Shown: piece after piece, positions 32,014 to 41,410 of the stretch | Layout of the letters: every line of letters starts with the position of its first letter | How positions within the stretch are numbered: the stretch's first letter is position 1 | DNA from: Meiothermus luteus | GTDB taxonomy: Bacteria; Deinococcota; Deinococci; Deinococcales; Thermaceae | NCBI RefSeq assembly: GCF_003574085.1 | Contig: NZ_QWKZ01000011.1 | Span: 1-43,290, forward strand | Reading direction: 5' to 3' | DNA length: 43,290 bases | The notes under the pieces: generated by a model | Databases searched by the model: none | The model's input: only the letters and a program-made list of their open reading frames with translations | Told to the model about the DNA's origin: nothing | Made by a program: the position numbers and the translations under genes

Positions 32014-32916
32014 ATGTCCATCCTGCTGGCTCTGCTTCTGGACTGGTGCTTTGGGGAACCCCCGGCCAAAGCCCATCCGGTGGTGCTCATGGGCCGCTAC
32101 CTCCACCTAGCCGGGCAGGGGCTGACCCGCCTCCCCCCTCGCTTGGCCTTCTGGCGAGGGGCCCTGTTTTGGTGCTTGGGGGCCGGAGCCTTTGCCGGGG
32201 GGTACGGCCTGCTGGGCTGGCTCCTGGGCCACCTACCCTCCTGGCTGGGGCTGCTCCTAAGCGGCCTCTTCCTAAAGCCCTTGTTCGCCTTTCGGATGCT
32301 CCTGGAGGAGGCTCAGGCGGTAGAGGAAGCGCTGAAAGGAGGGCTGGAGCGAGGCCGCGAGCGGCTCCGCTACCTGGTAAGCCGCGACACCCAGGCCCTT
32401 TCCGAAAGCGAGGTGCGGGAAAGCCTGCTGGAATCGGCAGCAGAAAACCTGTCCGACTCAGTTGTGGCCCCCCTCTTCTGGTACCTGCTCCTAGGGTTGC
32501 CGGGGGCCGCCCTTTACCGCTTTGCCAACACCGCCGACGCCATGTGGGGCTACCGCGGTGCCTGGGAGTGGAGCGGGAAGTGGGCGGCTCGAGCCGACGA
32601 CCTTCTGAACTGGCTCCCGGCCCGGGTCACAGCGGGCCTCCTTTGGCTCGTCTCACGGCGCTTTTCCCCTCGAGCTTTGTTCCAAGAAGCCTGCAAAACC
32701 CCCTCCCCCAACGCGGGCTGGCCCATGGCCGCGCTGGCCCTGGCCTTGGGCCTGCGGCTGGGCAAACCAGGGGTGTATACCCTAAACCCCTCCGGCCGCC
32801 CTCCTCGGTCTGAGGAAGTCGCCCAGGGGCTGCGGATGGTGGCCCGGGCTGGCTGGCTGGGCGGGCTGCTCCTAGCCTCAATCGAGGCCTGGGCCTATAT
32901 CCTGAAATGGTTCTAG
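32014..32916 (+). CDS. cbiB: Adenosylcobinamide-phosphate synthase
   Basis: A 300-residue integral membrane protein (CbiB, also called CobD in other schemes) that joins adenosylcobyric acid with aminopropanol phosphate late in cobalamin synthesis. The N-terminal LLDWCFGEPPAKAHPVVLMGRY and the middle ESLLESAAENLSDSVVAPLFWYLLLGLPGAALYRFANTADAMWGYR are diagnostic. The start could be the ATG at 32014, directly after a GGAGGG run, or the ATG at 31996. The divergent kinase begins 37 bases upstream of 32014. The following gene, 15 bases on, belongs to the same pathway. No riboswitch is seen upstream. Confidence 0.9.
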   Translation: MSILLALLLDWCFGEPPAKAHPVVLMGRYLHLAGQGLTRLPPRLAFWRGALFWCLGAGAFAGGYGLLGWLLGHLPSWLGLLLSGLFLKPLFAFRMLLEEAQAVEEALKGGLERGRERLRYLVSRDTQALSESEVRESLLESAAENLSDSVVAPLFWYLLLGLPGAALYRFANTADAMWGYRGAWEWSGKWAARADDLLNWLPARVTAGLLWLVSRRFSPRALFQEACKTPSPNAGWPMAALALALGLRLGKPGVYTLNPSGRPPRSEEVAQGLRMVARAGWLGGLLLASIEAWAYILKWF

Positions 32917-32931
32917 GATAAAGCTGTAGCT

Positions 32932-33945
32932 ATGATTGACGACGTGCTCAAACCCATCCACGGCGGAACGGACAGCGGCTCCCCGCCCCGCTACGACTTC
33001 TCCACCAATGCCAACGGCCTGGGCCCCGATCCCCACGCCTTGGCCGCCATCCGGCAGGCCGACCCCAGCCGCTACCCCGACCCCCTCTACACCGAGACCC
33101 ACGCCGCACTGGCCTACCACCACGGGGTAGCCCCCGAGCAAGTGGCGGTAGGCAGCGGCACCAGCGAACTAATCCACCGCCTGACCCGGCTGCGCTACCT
33201 GCGGGGGCCCATGCTCATCCTGCCCCCCACCTTCTCGGAATACGCCCGGGCGGCCCAGCCCGCCGAGCTGCCCCTGCTCAAGGCGGAAAGCCCCCAGCGC
33301 TTCCTACAGCTTTTGCCCCAGGCCACCCTGGCCTTCCTGTGCGTGCCCAATAACCCTACTGGGGAGATCTACGAATTTCTCTTTGAAGCCGCAGAAATCG
33401 CCCAGCAGCGCCAGGTGGTGCTGGTGCTTGACCTGGCCTACTACCACCTCTGCCCAGACCCCCCACCCCTTCCCCCCTCGGCTTGGAAGCTCTACAGCCC
33501 CAACAAGGCCCATGGCCTGACCGGGGTGCGGGCGGGGTATCTGGTAGCCTCCCAGGACCTGAATCACTTTCGGCACATCGCCCCTTCCTGGGTGCTGGGG
33601 GTCCACGGGGAGGCCTTCCTGAGGGCCGTGCTCCAGCCCCCCTCACAGGCCTGGCTGGCCCAGACCCGCGCCGAGCTGTGGCGGCTTCGGGCAGAGCTGG
33701 CCCAGGGCCTGCGGGCGCTGGGGCTGGAGGTGCGGGAAAGCCCGGCCAACTTCCTCCTGGTACGGGTAGGCCAGGCCACCCCGGTAGCCCTCAGGCTGCG
33801 GGAAAAGGGTCTGCGGGTACGGGACTGCACCAGCTTTGGCCTACCCGAGTGGCTTCGCCTCTCCGCCCAGCCCCCCGCTGCCCAAAGGGCGCTGCTGCAA
33901 GCCCTGCCAGAGGTGCTGGCCGAGCTCCGCGTGGGAGCCTTCTGA
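32932..33945 (+). CDS. cobD: Threonine-phosphate decarboxylase-like PLP enzyme (CobD/CobC-type)
   Basis: A 337-residue class I/II aminotransferase-fold protein close to histidinol-phosphate aminotransferase. The N-terminal HGG and FSTNANGLGP with the AVGSGTSELIHRL segment are typical. The PLP lysine is in SPNKAHGLTGVRAGYL. Two enzymes share these features: HisC and the L-threonine-phosphate decarboxylase that makes aminopropanol phosphate. The gene lies 15 bases after cbiB, whose product uses this compound, so the decarboxylase is favoured. Thus the symbol is an inference from context. It ends just before lon, which is convergent. Confidence 0.82.
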   Translation: MIDDVLKPIHGGTDSGSPPRYDFSTNANGLGPDPHALAAIRQADPSRYPDPLYTETHAALAYHHGVAPEQVAVGSGTSELIHRLTRLRYLRGPMLILPPTFSEYARAAQPAELPLLKAESPQRFLQLLPQATLAFLCVPNNPTGEIYEFLFEAAEIAQQRQVVLVLDLAYYHLCPDPPPLPPSAWKLYSPNKAHGLTGVRAGYLVASQDLNHFRHIAPSWVLGVHGEAFLRAVLQPPSQAWLAQTRAELWRLRAELAQGLRALGLEVRESPANFLLVRVGQATPVALRLREKGLRVRDCTSFGLPEWLRLSAQPPAAQRALLQALPEVLAELRVGAF

Positions 33946-33959
33946 GGAGCTCCCCCAGG

Positions 33960-36338
<2,379 letters not shown>

Positions 36339-36462
36339 AGGGTATCCGTCTCCCGTGTTCCGCCTGGGGGTTCATCGCTCGCTCGGCGGATAGGAGCGAC
36401 AGGTACTTTTGATTTTACTGGGAGACGACCCAGGGATAGGGTCAAATCTTACACTTAGTCTA

Positions 36463-36483
36463 TTTGAGCGTTAGAGGCTCAAG
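36463..36483. promoter_or_regulatory. HAIR-like inverted repeat upstream of lon
   Basis: The minus strand reads CTTGAGC-N7-GCTCAAA. The HspR-associated inverted repeat (HAIR) consensus is CTTGAGT-N7-ACTCAAG, so 11 of 14 arm bases and the seven-base spacing agree. HspR represses heat-shock genes in Deinococcus and actinomycetes, lon included. The lon -10/-35 cannot be assigned with confidence. Confidence 0.55.
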
Positions 36484-36485
36484 CT

Positions 36486-36755
36486 TAGCGCGCCCCCAAG
36501 GCCAAGCGCTGTCTGCCCCTTTGGGAGGGTCTTTGTGGATTCAGAGAAGAGCAGCCGGCCGTTAACGCGCGTAAACCAGGCCCTTGGCTCCGGGTTCGTC
36601 CCCCCGTCGTCCCCCTCTTTGAGGATATGGAGGACAAGCCCAGGGATCGAGCTTCTGGGCACCACGCACACACATCCCCAAAGCCCAAAAAGCGCAAGGG
36701 CATCCTCGGTGGAGAAAAGGGTCTTCAGTCTGTCTAGCCTTTTTCAATGGGCAAA
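36486..36755. other. Gene-free stretch between lon and rplI
   Basis: About 270 bases with no supported gene. Small open frames exist on both strands but none has a ribosome site, codon bias or recognisable protein. It holds an imperfect palindrome GTTAACGCGCGTAAAC at 36561-36576 and a GCCCAG/CTGGGC inverted repeat near 36638-36660. It could contain a small RNA, or remnants; nothing decides this. Confidence 0.3.
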
Positions 36756-36784
36756 CCCCCGCTCGAGCCTGGGCTCGAGCGGGG
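36756..36784 (-). terminator. Probable terminator of the rpsF-ssb-rpsR-rplI operon
   Basis: CCCCGCTCGAGC and GCTCGAGCGGGG form a 12-base stem with a short loop, 14 bases after the rplI stop. On the minus strand it is followed only by GGGTTTG, so the U-tract is weak. A run of T precedes the stem. Confidence 0.65.
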
Positions 36785-36797
36785 AAAAAGCAGGCCG

Positions 36798-37250
36798 TCA
36801 GTCTCCCTTTTCGGCCTGGACCGAGACCTTCAGGGTAATGGGCACCTCGGGGTGGGGCTTGTAAGGAACCGCGTACTCCCCCAACTCCTTAATGGGCCGC
36901 TCCAAGGCTAGCTTCTTGGGGTCAATGGTGATTTGGTGCTGGGCCTCGAGGGCCGCGGCAATCTCGCGGCTGGTCACCGAGCCGTAGATTTTCTGGTCAC
37001 CGGCCTTTACCCGCAGCACCAGGGTAATAGGCTCTAGAAGCTCGCGCAGCCGCTCAGCCTCGGCCCTGCGCTCAGCGGCCCTCTTGGCCTGGGCCTGAAT
37101 TTTGGCCTCCAGGGTTTTTAGGTTGCTCTCGGTCGCCAGCGCAGCCAGGCCGCGGGGCAGCAGGTAGTTGCGGGCGTAGCCTGGCTTGACGTTGACCACC
37201 GCCCCCACATCGCCCAGGTTCTCCACGGGTTCAAGCAGGATTACCTTCAT
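36798..37250 (-). CDS. rplI: Ribosomal protein L9
   Basis: A 150-residue large-subunit protein. The N-terminal rRNA-binding domain has the signature KVILLEPVENLGDVGAVVNVKPGYARNYLLPRGLA. A long connecting helix (about 43-75, rich in Ala/Glu/Lys) leads to the C-terminal domain. It binds 23S rRNA and helps frame maintenance. It is the last gene of the operon, 11 bases after rpsR. Confidence 0.97.
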   Translation of the reverse strand: MKVILLEPVENLGDVGAVVNVKPGYARNYLLPRGLAALATESNLKTLEAKIQAQAKRAAERRAEAERLRELLEPITLVLRVKAGDQKIYGSVTSREIAAALEAQHQITIDPKKLALERPIKELGEYAVPYKPHPEVPITLKVSVQAEKGD

Positions 37251-37261
37251 CGCTTTACCCC

Positions 37262-37540
37262 CTACTTGCGCACCAGCTTTTCGGTAAAGGGCAGCAGACC
37301 CATCACTCGAGCCCGTTTAATGGTGCGGGCCAGCTTGCGCTGTTCTTTGGCGGAAAGCCCGGTGCGGCGACGGGGAAGAATCTTGCCCGTCTCTGAGAGA
37401 AAGCGCTTCAAAATCTCCACGTTCTTGAAGTCGGTGAGGTCAAAGGGCCCTACCGCCGCGGCGACCTTAGGCTTGCGGCCCCGGCGCACGTTCTTTTCCT
37501 GGCGCTCCTTGCTACGGTTGGAAACTTTTTTGCTGCTCAA
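37262..37540 (-). CDS. rpsR: Ribosomal protein S18
   Basis: A 92-residue small-subunit protein, with the conserved [43 protein letters not shown] core and a basic N-terminal tail. No zinc-binding cysteines are present. It pairs with S6 on the platform of the 30S subunit. The start appears to be TTG at 37540 overlapping the ssb stop (TTGA), with AGGAGG inside the end of ssb, so translation is coupled. Confidence 0.95.
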   Translation of the reverse strand: MSSKKVSNRSKERQEKNVRRGRKPKVAAAVGPFDLTDFKNVEILKRFLSETGKILPRRRTGLSAKEQRKLARTIKRARVMGLLPFTEKLVRK

Positions 37541-38349
37541 AACGGCAAATCCTCCTCAGGTGGGAAGTCTTCTAAGCCTTCTTCAATGTCTATCTTGCCC
37601 GTACGGCCATTTTGGGAACCGTCTCCACCTGACTGAACGGTTCCACGGGCAAGCCGCTCGAGGCGCACCAGCTCTACCCGGGTGACGTAGCGCTTAGTGC
37701 CATCCTGAGCTACCCAGGAGTCGTTTACCAAGCGTCCCATGAAGAACGCCCCTTCACCCTTCCTGAGTTCCCCCGCGTACTCGGCCAGCTCCCGCCAAGC
37801 CTGGGCCTCTATGTAATGGGTCCTCTCCTGCTCCGCACCCTGCCGGGAGGTGTACCGCTCGTTCACCGCCAGCCCCAGCCGGGCCACGGCGGTTCCCTGA
37901 GGGGTGTAGCGCACCTCTGGGTCGCGGGTCAGGTTGCCCACCAGCATCACCAGGTTGAGCCCTCCCCGGAGCCGCTCCTGCCCCCGGGCGTCGGTCACCG
38001 TGACCGTCCCCCGCTTGCCCTCCAGCGCCAGCACCTCAATTCGCTCGGCGCGGATCTCTAGGCTGCTCTTCTTCTGGCCCTCCTGCTCCCAGGTGCGGTA
38101 CTCGAGCCGCCCGTCCACAAAAAGGGCCATCCCTGCTTTCAGGTTGTCCCCCCAGAACTCCGCGCTCTTACCGAGCAGCTTGGCCCGGTGGTACCAGGGC
38201 ACCTCACGGGTCTGGCCCTGCTCATCGGTGATGAACTCGGTGCCTGCCAGGTTAAGCTCCATCACCGCCAGGCCACCTGCGGTGTAGCGCAGCTCAGGGT
38301 CTTGGGTCAGGGTGCCCACCAGGGTCACGCGGTTGAGGCCTCGAGCCAT
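37537..38349 (-). CDS. ssb: Single-stranded DNA-binding protein, two OB-folds
   Basis: A 270-residue SSB of the Deinococcus-Thermus type, which carries two OB-folds per chain and acts as a dimer rather than a tetramer. The first fold starts [30 protein letters not shown], and the second, near residue 130, starts [32 protein letters not shown]. The acidic C-terminal tail [11 protein letters not shown] is the protein-interaction tip that recruits replication and repair partners. It lies between rpsF and rpsR in the conserved order. A hairpin lies in the 63-base gap after rpsF. Confidence 0.96.
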   Translation of the reverse strand: MARGLNRVTLVGTLTQDPELRYTAGGLAVMELNLAGTEFITDEQGQTREVPWYHRAKLLGKSAEFWGDNLKAGMALFVDGRLEYRTWEQEGQKKSSLEIRAERIEVLALEGKRGTVTVTDARGQERLRGGLNLVMLVGNLTRDPEVRYTPQGTAVARLGLAVNERYTSRQGAEQERTHYIEAQAWRELAEYAGELRKGEGAFFMGRLVNDSWVAQDGTKRYVTRVELVRLERLARGTVQSGGDGSQNGRTGKIDIEEGLEDFPPEEDLPF

Positions 38350-38380
38350 AATTTTCCCTCTTTTTGCTCCTTTTCACCCG

Positions 38381-38410
38381 CTTTGCTCGAGCCCCAGAAC
38401 TCAAGCAAAG
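38381..38410 (-). other. Hairpin in the rpsF-ssb gap
   Basis: On the minus strand CTTTGCTTGAG and CTCGAGCAAAG form an 11-base stem with one G-T pair and an eight-base loop, two bases after the rpsF stop. No U-tract follows, so it may be an RNA-processing or attenuation element rather than a full terminator. Confidence 0.6.
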
Positions 38411-38412
38411 GT

Positions 38413-38724
38413 CTACTCCTTCTGGCTGTTGCGCCACTCGGGGCGGTCGCGGATGATGGTCACCCGGCGGACATGGTCGCGCAAGCGCAGCTCACGCTCC
38501 AAGGCGGCGTTCTGGTCGCCGGCCATCTCCACGGTGTAGAAGACCAGGCGGCCATCGGGGTCCTTCCGGATGGGGTAGGCCAGCTTGCGGTTGCCCCAGT
38601 CGTCCACGTTCTTAATCTGGGCCCCGTGGCGCTCCAGGGTAGCCTTGATGCTCTCCAGCTCCTGCGCAGCCTGGACCCCATCCAGGTTGGGGTTTAGGAC
38701 CAAGCCCACTTCGTACTGCGGCAT
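38413..38724 (-). CDS. rpsF: Ribosomal protein S6
   Basis: A 103-residue small-subunit protein, PQYEVGLVLNPNLDGVQAAQELESIKATLERHGAQI, then VDDWGNRKLAYPIRKDPDGRLVFYTVEM. This is the Thermus form, similar in length to the crystallised T. thermophilus S6. It binds S18. The ATG at 38724 lies five bases after AAAGGAGG; the GTG two codons upstream is less likely. It is the first gene of the operon and has its own promoter. Confidence 0.96.
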   Translation of the reverse strand: MPQYEVGLVLNPNLDGVQAAQELESIKATLERHGAQIKNVDDWGNRKLAYPIRKDPDGRLVFYTVEMAGDQNAALERELRLRDHVRRVTIIRDRPEWRNSQKE

Positions 38725-38743
38725 GCTCACCTCCTTTCCTCAG

Positions 38744-38762
38744 GCCTCCTTTTCCCGGAGGC
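38744..38762 (-). promoter_or_regulatory. Hairpin in the rpsF leader
   Basis: In the mRNA GCCTCC pairs with GGAGGC around a GGGAAAA loop, just before the ribosome site. The stem contains CCGGG and an anti-Shine-Dalgarno-like CCTCC. Many rpsF leaders carry an S6:S18-binding autoregulatory hairpin with an unpaired CCG, so such a role is possible here, but the motif was not confirmed. Confidence 0.4.
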
Positions 38763-38803
38763 ACAGCAAAGCGCAGCGACCCTTCCCAGGTCACTAAGCT
38801 GGC

Positions 38804-38812
38804 AGTATAGCA
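38804..38812 (-). promoter_or_regulatory. Extended -10 promoter of the rpsF operon
   Basis: The minus strand reads TGCTATACT, an extended -10 (TGnTATACT). No good -35 is seen, which fits extended promoters. The start would be near 38797, leaving a leader of about 73 bases. Confidence 0.65.
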
Positions 38813-38829
38813 GATGGCCGGCTCCAGGG

Positions 38830-39504
38830 CTACAGCCGATGGCCCTCTGGGGCCTGCCCTTCCACCCAGTAGGCCCCATCGGGCAGGTATTCCTTCTTCC
38901 AAACCGGTAGAATCTGCTTGACCCGCTCTATGGCGTAACGGCAGGCCTCAAAAGCCTCGGGGCGGTGCGGCGCGGAAACCACGATGAGTATAGAGGCTTC
39001 CCCGGGGTTAACCCGGCCCAGGCGGTGCCAAATGGCCACCCGGCCCAGCACCCAGCGGGCCCGCATCTCATCCACAATCTGCCGCAACACCTTCTCGGCC
39101 ATGCTGGGGTAAGCCTCATACTCCAGGTGGGTCACCGGAAGGCCCCTGTTGGGGCTGCGGACGGTGCCCAAAAAGCTCACCACCGCGCCGTAAGGCCCCT
39201 CCGAGGCCCAGTCCACCCAGCGCTCCACCGACAAAGCCTCGTGGGTCAGGCCCAGGCTGTCCTCCGCCGCACCCCCCGAGACCGGCGGCAGAAAGGCCAG
39301 CTCATCCCCTTCTTTGAGGGCATCCCCTGGTTGGGCCAAAGCCTCGTTGATGGCTGCCAAGCCGCCGGAGAGCCGAAGAGGATACTGCCCCTCCAGAAGC
39401 GCTTTGACCTCACCCACGGTGGCCCCAGGAGGAAGGGTGAGCTCGAGCCGGCCCTGCCCCACCTGCTCCCGGTACGCGCCAAACAACAGCACCGAAACCC
39501 GCAT
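38830..39504 (-). CDS. moaDE: Molybdopterin synthase, MoaD-MoaE fusion
   Basis: A 224-residue fusion. Residues 1-78 are MoaD, a ubiquitin-like sulfur carrier, ending LPPVSGG with Gly77-Gly78. Residues about 85-224 are MoaE, with VVSFLGTVRSPNRG, YEAYPSMAEKVL and the catalytic lysine region IERVKQILPVWKKEYLPDGAYWVE. Molybdopterin synthase inserts two sulfurs into cyclic pyranopterin monophosphate, using the MoaD C-terminal glycine as a thiocarboxylate. Here the Gly-Gly is internal, so cleavage after Gly78 would be needed. Fused MoaX of mycobacteria is known to be processed this way. The ATG at 39504 is at the start of the MoaD fold. No other molybdenum-cofactor gene is in the window. Confidence 0.9.
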   Translation of the reverse strand: MRVSVLLFGAYREQVGQGRLELTLPPGATVGEVKALLEGQYPLRLSGGLAAINEALAQPGDALKEGDELAFLPPVSGGAAEDSLGLTHEALSVERWVDWASEGPYGAVVSFLGTVRSPNRGLPVTHLEYEAYPSMAEKVLRQIVDEMRARWVLGRVAIWHRLGRVNPGEASILIVVSAPHRPEAFEACRYAIERVKQILPVWKKEYLPDGAYWVEGQAPEGHRL

Positions 39505-39551
39505 AAGAAGATTCTGCACAGCCCTCCCCAGTGGTGTCCAGCCCAGGCCGT

Positions 39552-39557
39552 TATAAA
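39552..39557 (+). promoter_or_regulatory. Leaderless-type -10 of the rhodanese-murE operon
   Basis: TATAAA lies eight bases before the ATG at 39566. The mRNA would start at or a base or two before the start codon. No clear -35 is seen. Confidence 0.45.
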
Positions 39558-39565
39558 CTGGAACC

Positions 39566-39970
39566 ATGCAGCTTAAGGTAGGTTACAAAGCCCTGCTCGA
39601 GCAGGCCCTAGCCGAGGTGGAAACCGTCCCCGTAGAACAGGCCAAGGGCTACCTGGGCCACCCCAACTACGTCTTCGTGGACCTGCGCGACATCAGGGAG
39701 CTGTGGCGCGAGGGCAAAATACCCGGGGCCTTTCACGCCCCACGGGGGATGCTGGAGTTCTGGATTGACCCCGAAAGCCCCTACCACAAGCCCATCTTCG
39801 CCTCGGGGAAGAAGTTCGTCTTCTACTGCGCTGGGGGCTGGCGCTCGGCTCTGGCCGCCCAGACCGCCCAGCGCATGGGCCTAGAGGCGGTCTGCCACAT
39901 TGAAGGAGGGTTCAAGGCCTGGGTGGAAGCCGGGGGGCCGGTTGAGCGGGTGGAGGCCAAGCAAGGGTGA
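39566..39970 (+). CDS. Rhodanese-like sulfurtransferase
   Basis: A 134-residue single-domain rhodanese. The N-terminal VFVDLRDIRELWREGKIPGAFHAPRG segment and the active-site loop FYCAGGWRSALAAQTA (catalytic C88) are typical, ending VCHIEGGFKAWVEAGGPVE. It would carry a persulfide on C88 for sulfur transfer to an unknown acceptor. It lies next to the MoaD-MoaE gene on the other strand, and a role in feeding sulfur to molybdopterin synthesis is an attractive but unproven guess. Its stop overlaps the murE GTG (GTGA), so it is translationally coupled to murE. Confidence 0.88.
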   Translation: MQLKVGYKALLEQALAEVETVPVEQAKGYLGHPNYVFVDLRDIRELWREGKIPGAFHAPRGMLEFWIDPESPYHKPIFASGKKFVFYCAGGWRSALAAQTAQRMGLEAVCHIEGGFKAWVEAGGPVERVEAKQG

Positions 39971-41409
39971 GGCCTAACCTGAAGGAGCTCCTCTCCGCCT
40001 TCGGACTGGAGGCCCCCCCACTGGAGGTGCGGGGCATCACCCACGACTCCCGTCTGGTGGAGCCAGGGTACCTCTTCGTAGCCATGCCGGGGGTGCCGCT
40101 GCCCAGCCGCAAGCCCCTAGACGGCCACGACTTCATCCCCGAGGCCCTGCGGCGGGGAGCGGTGGCAGTGGTCGGCACGCGTGAGCTGGAGCTGCCGGTG
40201 CCCTATCTGCGGGTGGAGAACCCCCGGGCGGCCCTGGCCGACCTCTCGGCGGCCTTTTTTGGGCATCCAGGGAGGAGGCTGGAGCTTTTCGGGGTTACTG
40301 GCTCCAAGGGGAAGACCACCGTAGCGGTGCTGCTGCACCACCTGCTGCAGTCGGCCGAGCCCCCGGTAGGGCGGCTCTCTACGGTAGGGGTTAGGGTCGG
40401 GCAAGAGGATTTTTCCCTACCAGGCCACTTCACCACCCCCGAGGCCCCCCAGGTACAGGAGCTGCTTTACCGCTTTGTGCAGGCCGGCTGCCGACGAGCG
40501 GTGCTGGAGGTGAGCAGCCACGCCCTGGCCCTGGAGCGGGTGCGGGGGCTTTCCTACGCGGTGGGAATTTTCACCAACCTCTACGAGGACCACCTTGACC
40601 TGCATGGCAGCATGGAGAACTACTTTGCTGAGAAGCGCAAGCTGCTGGAGCGCTCGAGCTTTGCCGTGGTGAACAGCGATAACCCCTGGACGCGGACCCT
40701 GGCCCACCGGCCCCAGTCCTGGACCTACGGCCACGCCGGCCACTGGCGGGCCGAGCACCTCTTGGAGGAAAGCGCCGGGCTCCGCTTTGAGGTGGTCTCC
40801 CCCCTGGGCCGCTTCCCGGTGGAGCTGCCCATGCTCGGGCGCTTCAACGCGGACAACGCCCTGGCGGCCATGGCCGCCGCCGCCCGGGCGGGCCTACCGA
40901 CGGAGCAGATGCAAGAGGCCCTGGCCCGCTTTCCAGGGGTACCGGGCCGAATGCAGCTCATCCAGCACCACCCCTTCCGAGTGGTGGTGGACTTCGCCCA
41001 CACCGGGGCCAGCCTAGAAGCAGCCCTGCGAACGCTCCGGCCCACCACCCAAGGTCGCCTGGTGGTGGTCATCGGCGCAGCCGGGAACCAAGATCCCTCC
41101 CGGAGGGCAGGGATTGGGCGGGTGGCCGCCCGGCTGGCCGACTATGCCATCTTCACCGAAGAAGACTACCGCAGCGAGCCGCTGGAGGCCATCCTAAAAG
41201 CCATGGCCGAGGCCCACGGCGACCCACGGCGCCACACTCTAATCCCCGACCGACGGGCGGCCATCCACTACGCCATCGCCCACGCCCAACCCGGCGACAC
41301 CCTGCTCTTCAGCGGCAAGGGCCACGAGCGCACCCTGGAGCGGGGCGACCAGGTCCTGCCCTGGAACGAGGTGGAGGAGGTGCGGCGGGCGCTGGGGCAG
41401 GAAGTCTAG
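39967..41409 (+). CDS. murE: UDP-MurNAc-tripeptide synthetase MurE
   Basis: A 480-residue Mur ligase adding the third residue of the peptidoglycan peptide. The N-terminal GITHDSRLVEPGYLFVAMPG, the ATP-binding GVTGSKGKTTVAVLL (about residues 112-126), SSHALALERV and NLYEDHLDLHGSMENYFAEK segments are typical of MurE. The position that reads DNPR in diaminopimelate-adding enzymes reads E399-D400-Y401-R402 here. Thermus and Deinococcus peptidoglycans contain L-ornithine at this place, so this may be an ornithine-specific version. It starts with a GTG overlapping the rhodanese stop and ends one base from the convergent coiled-coil gene. Confidence 0.92.
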   Translation: MRPNLKELLSAFGLEAPPLEVRGITHDSRLVEPGYLFVAMPGVPLPSRKPLDGHDFIPEALRRGAVAVVGTRELELPVPYLRVENPRAALADLSAAFFGHPGRRLELFGVTGSKGKTTVAVLLHHLLQSAEPPVGRLSTVGVRVGQEDFSLPGHFTTPEAPQVQELLYRFVQAGCRRAVLEVSSHALALERVRGLSYAVGIFTNLYEDHLDLHGSMENYFAEKRKLLERSSFAVVNSDNPWTRTLAHRPQSWTYGHAGHWRAEHLLEESAGLRFEVVSPLGRFPVELPMLGRFNADNALAAMAAAARAGLPTEQMQEALARFPGVPGRMQLIQHHPFRVVVDFAHTGASLEAALRTLRPTTQGRLVVVIGAAGNQDPSRRAGIGRVAARLADYAIFTEEDYRSEPLEAILKAMAEAHGDPRRHTLIPDRRAAIHYAIAHAQPGDTLLFSGKGHERTLERGDQVLPWNEVEEVRRALGQEV

Positions 41410-41410
41410 C

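Noticed and set aside
36561-36576. GTTAACGCGCGTAAAC as a parS-like centromere site
   Set aside because: It does not match the parS consensus and is an imperfect palindrome.
36585-36615. tRNA-like T-arm (CGGGTTCGTCCCCCCG)
   Set aside because: No acceptor, D or anticodon arms at the right distances on either strand.
36535-36864. Open frame of 109 codons on the plus strand
   Set aside because: It runs through the rplI terminator and into rplI antisense, lacks a ribosome site and has no recognisable protein features.
38381-38410. Second HAIR (HspR) box between rpsF and ssb
   Set aside because: The arms resemble CTTGAG/CTCGAG but the spacing and the second arm do not fit CTTGAGT-N7-ACTCAAG; the 11-base stem fits an RNA hairpin better.
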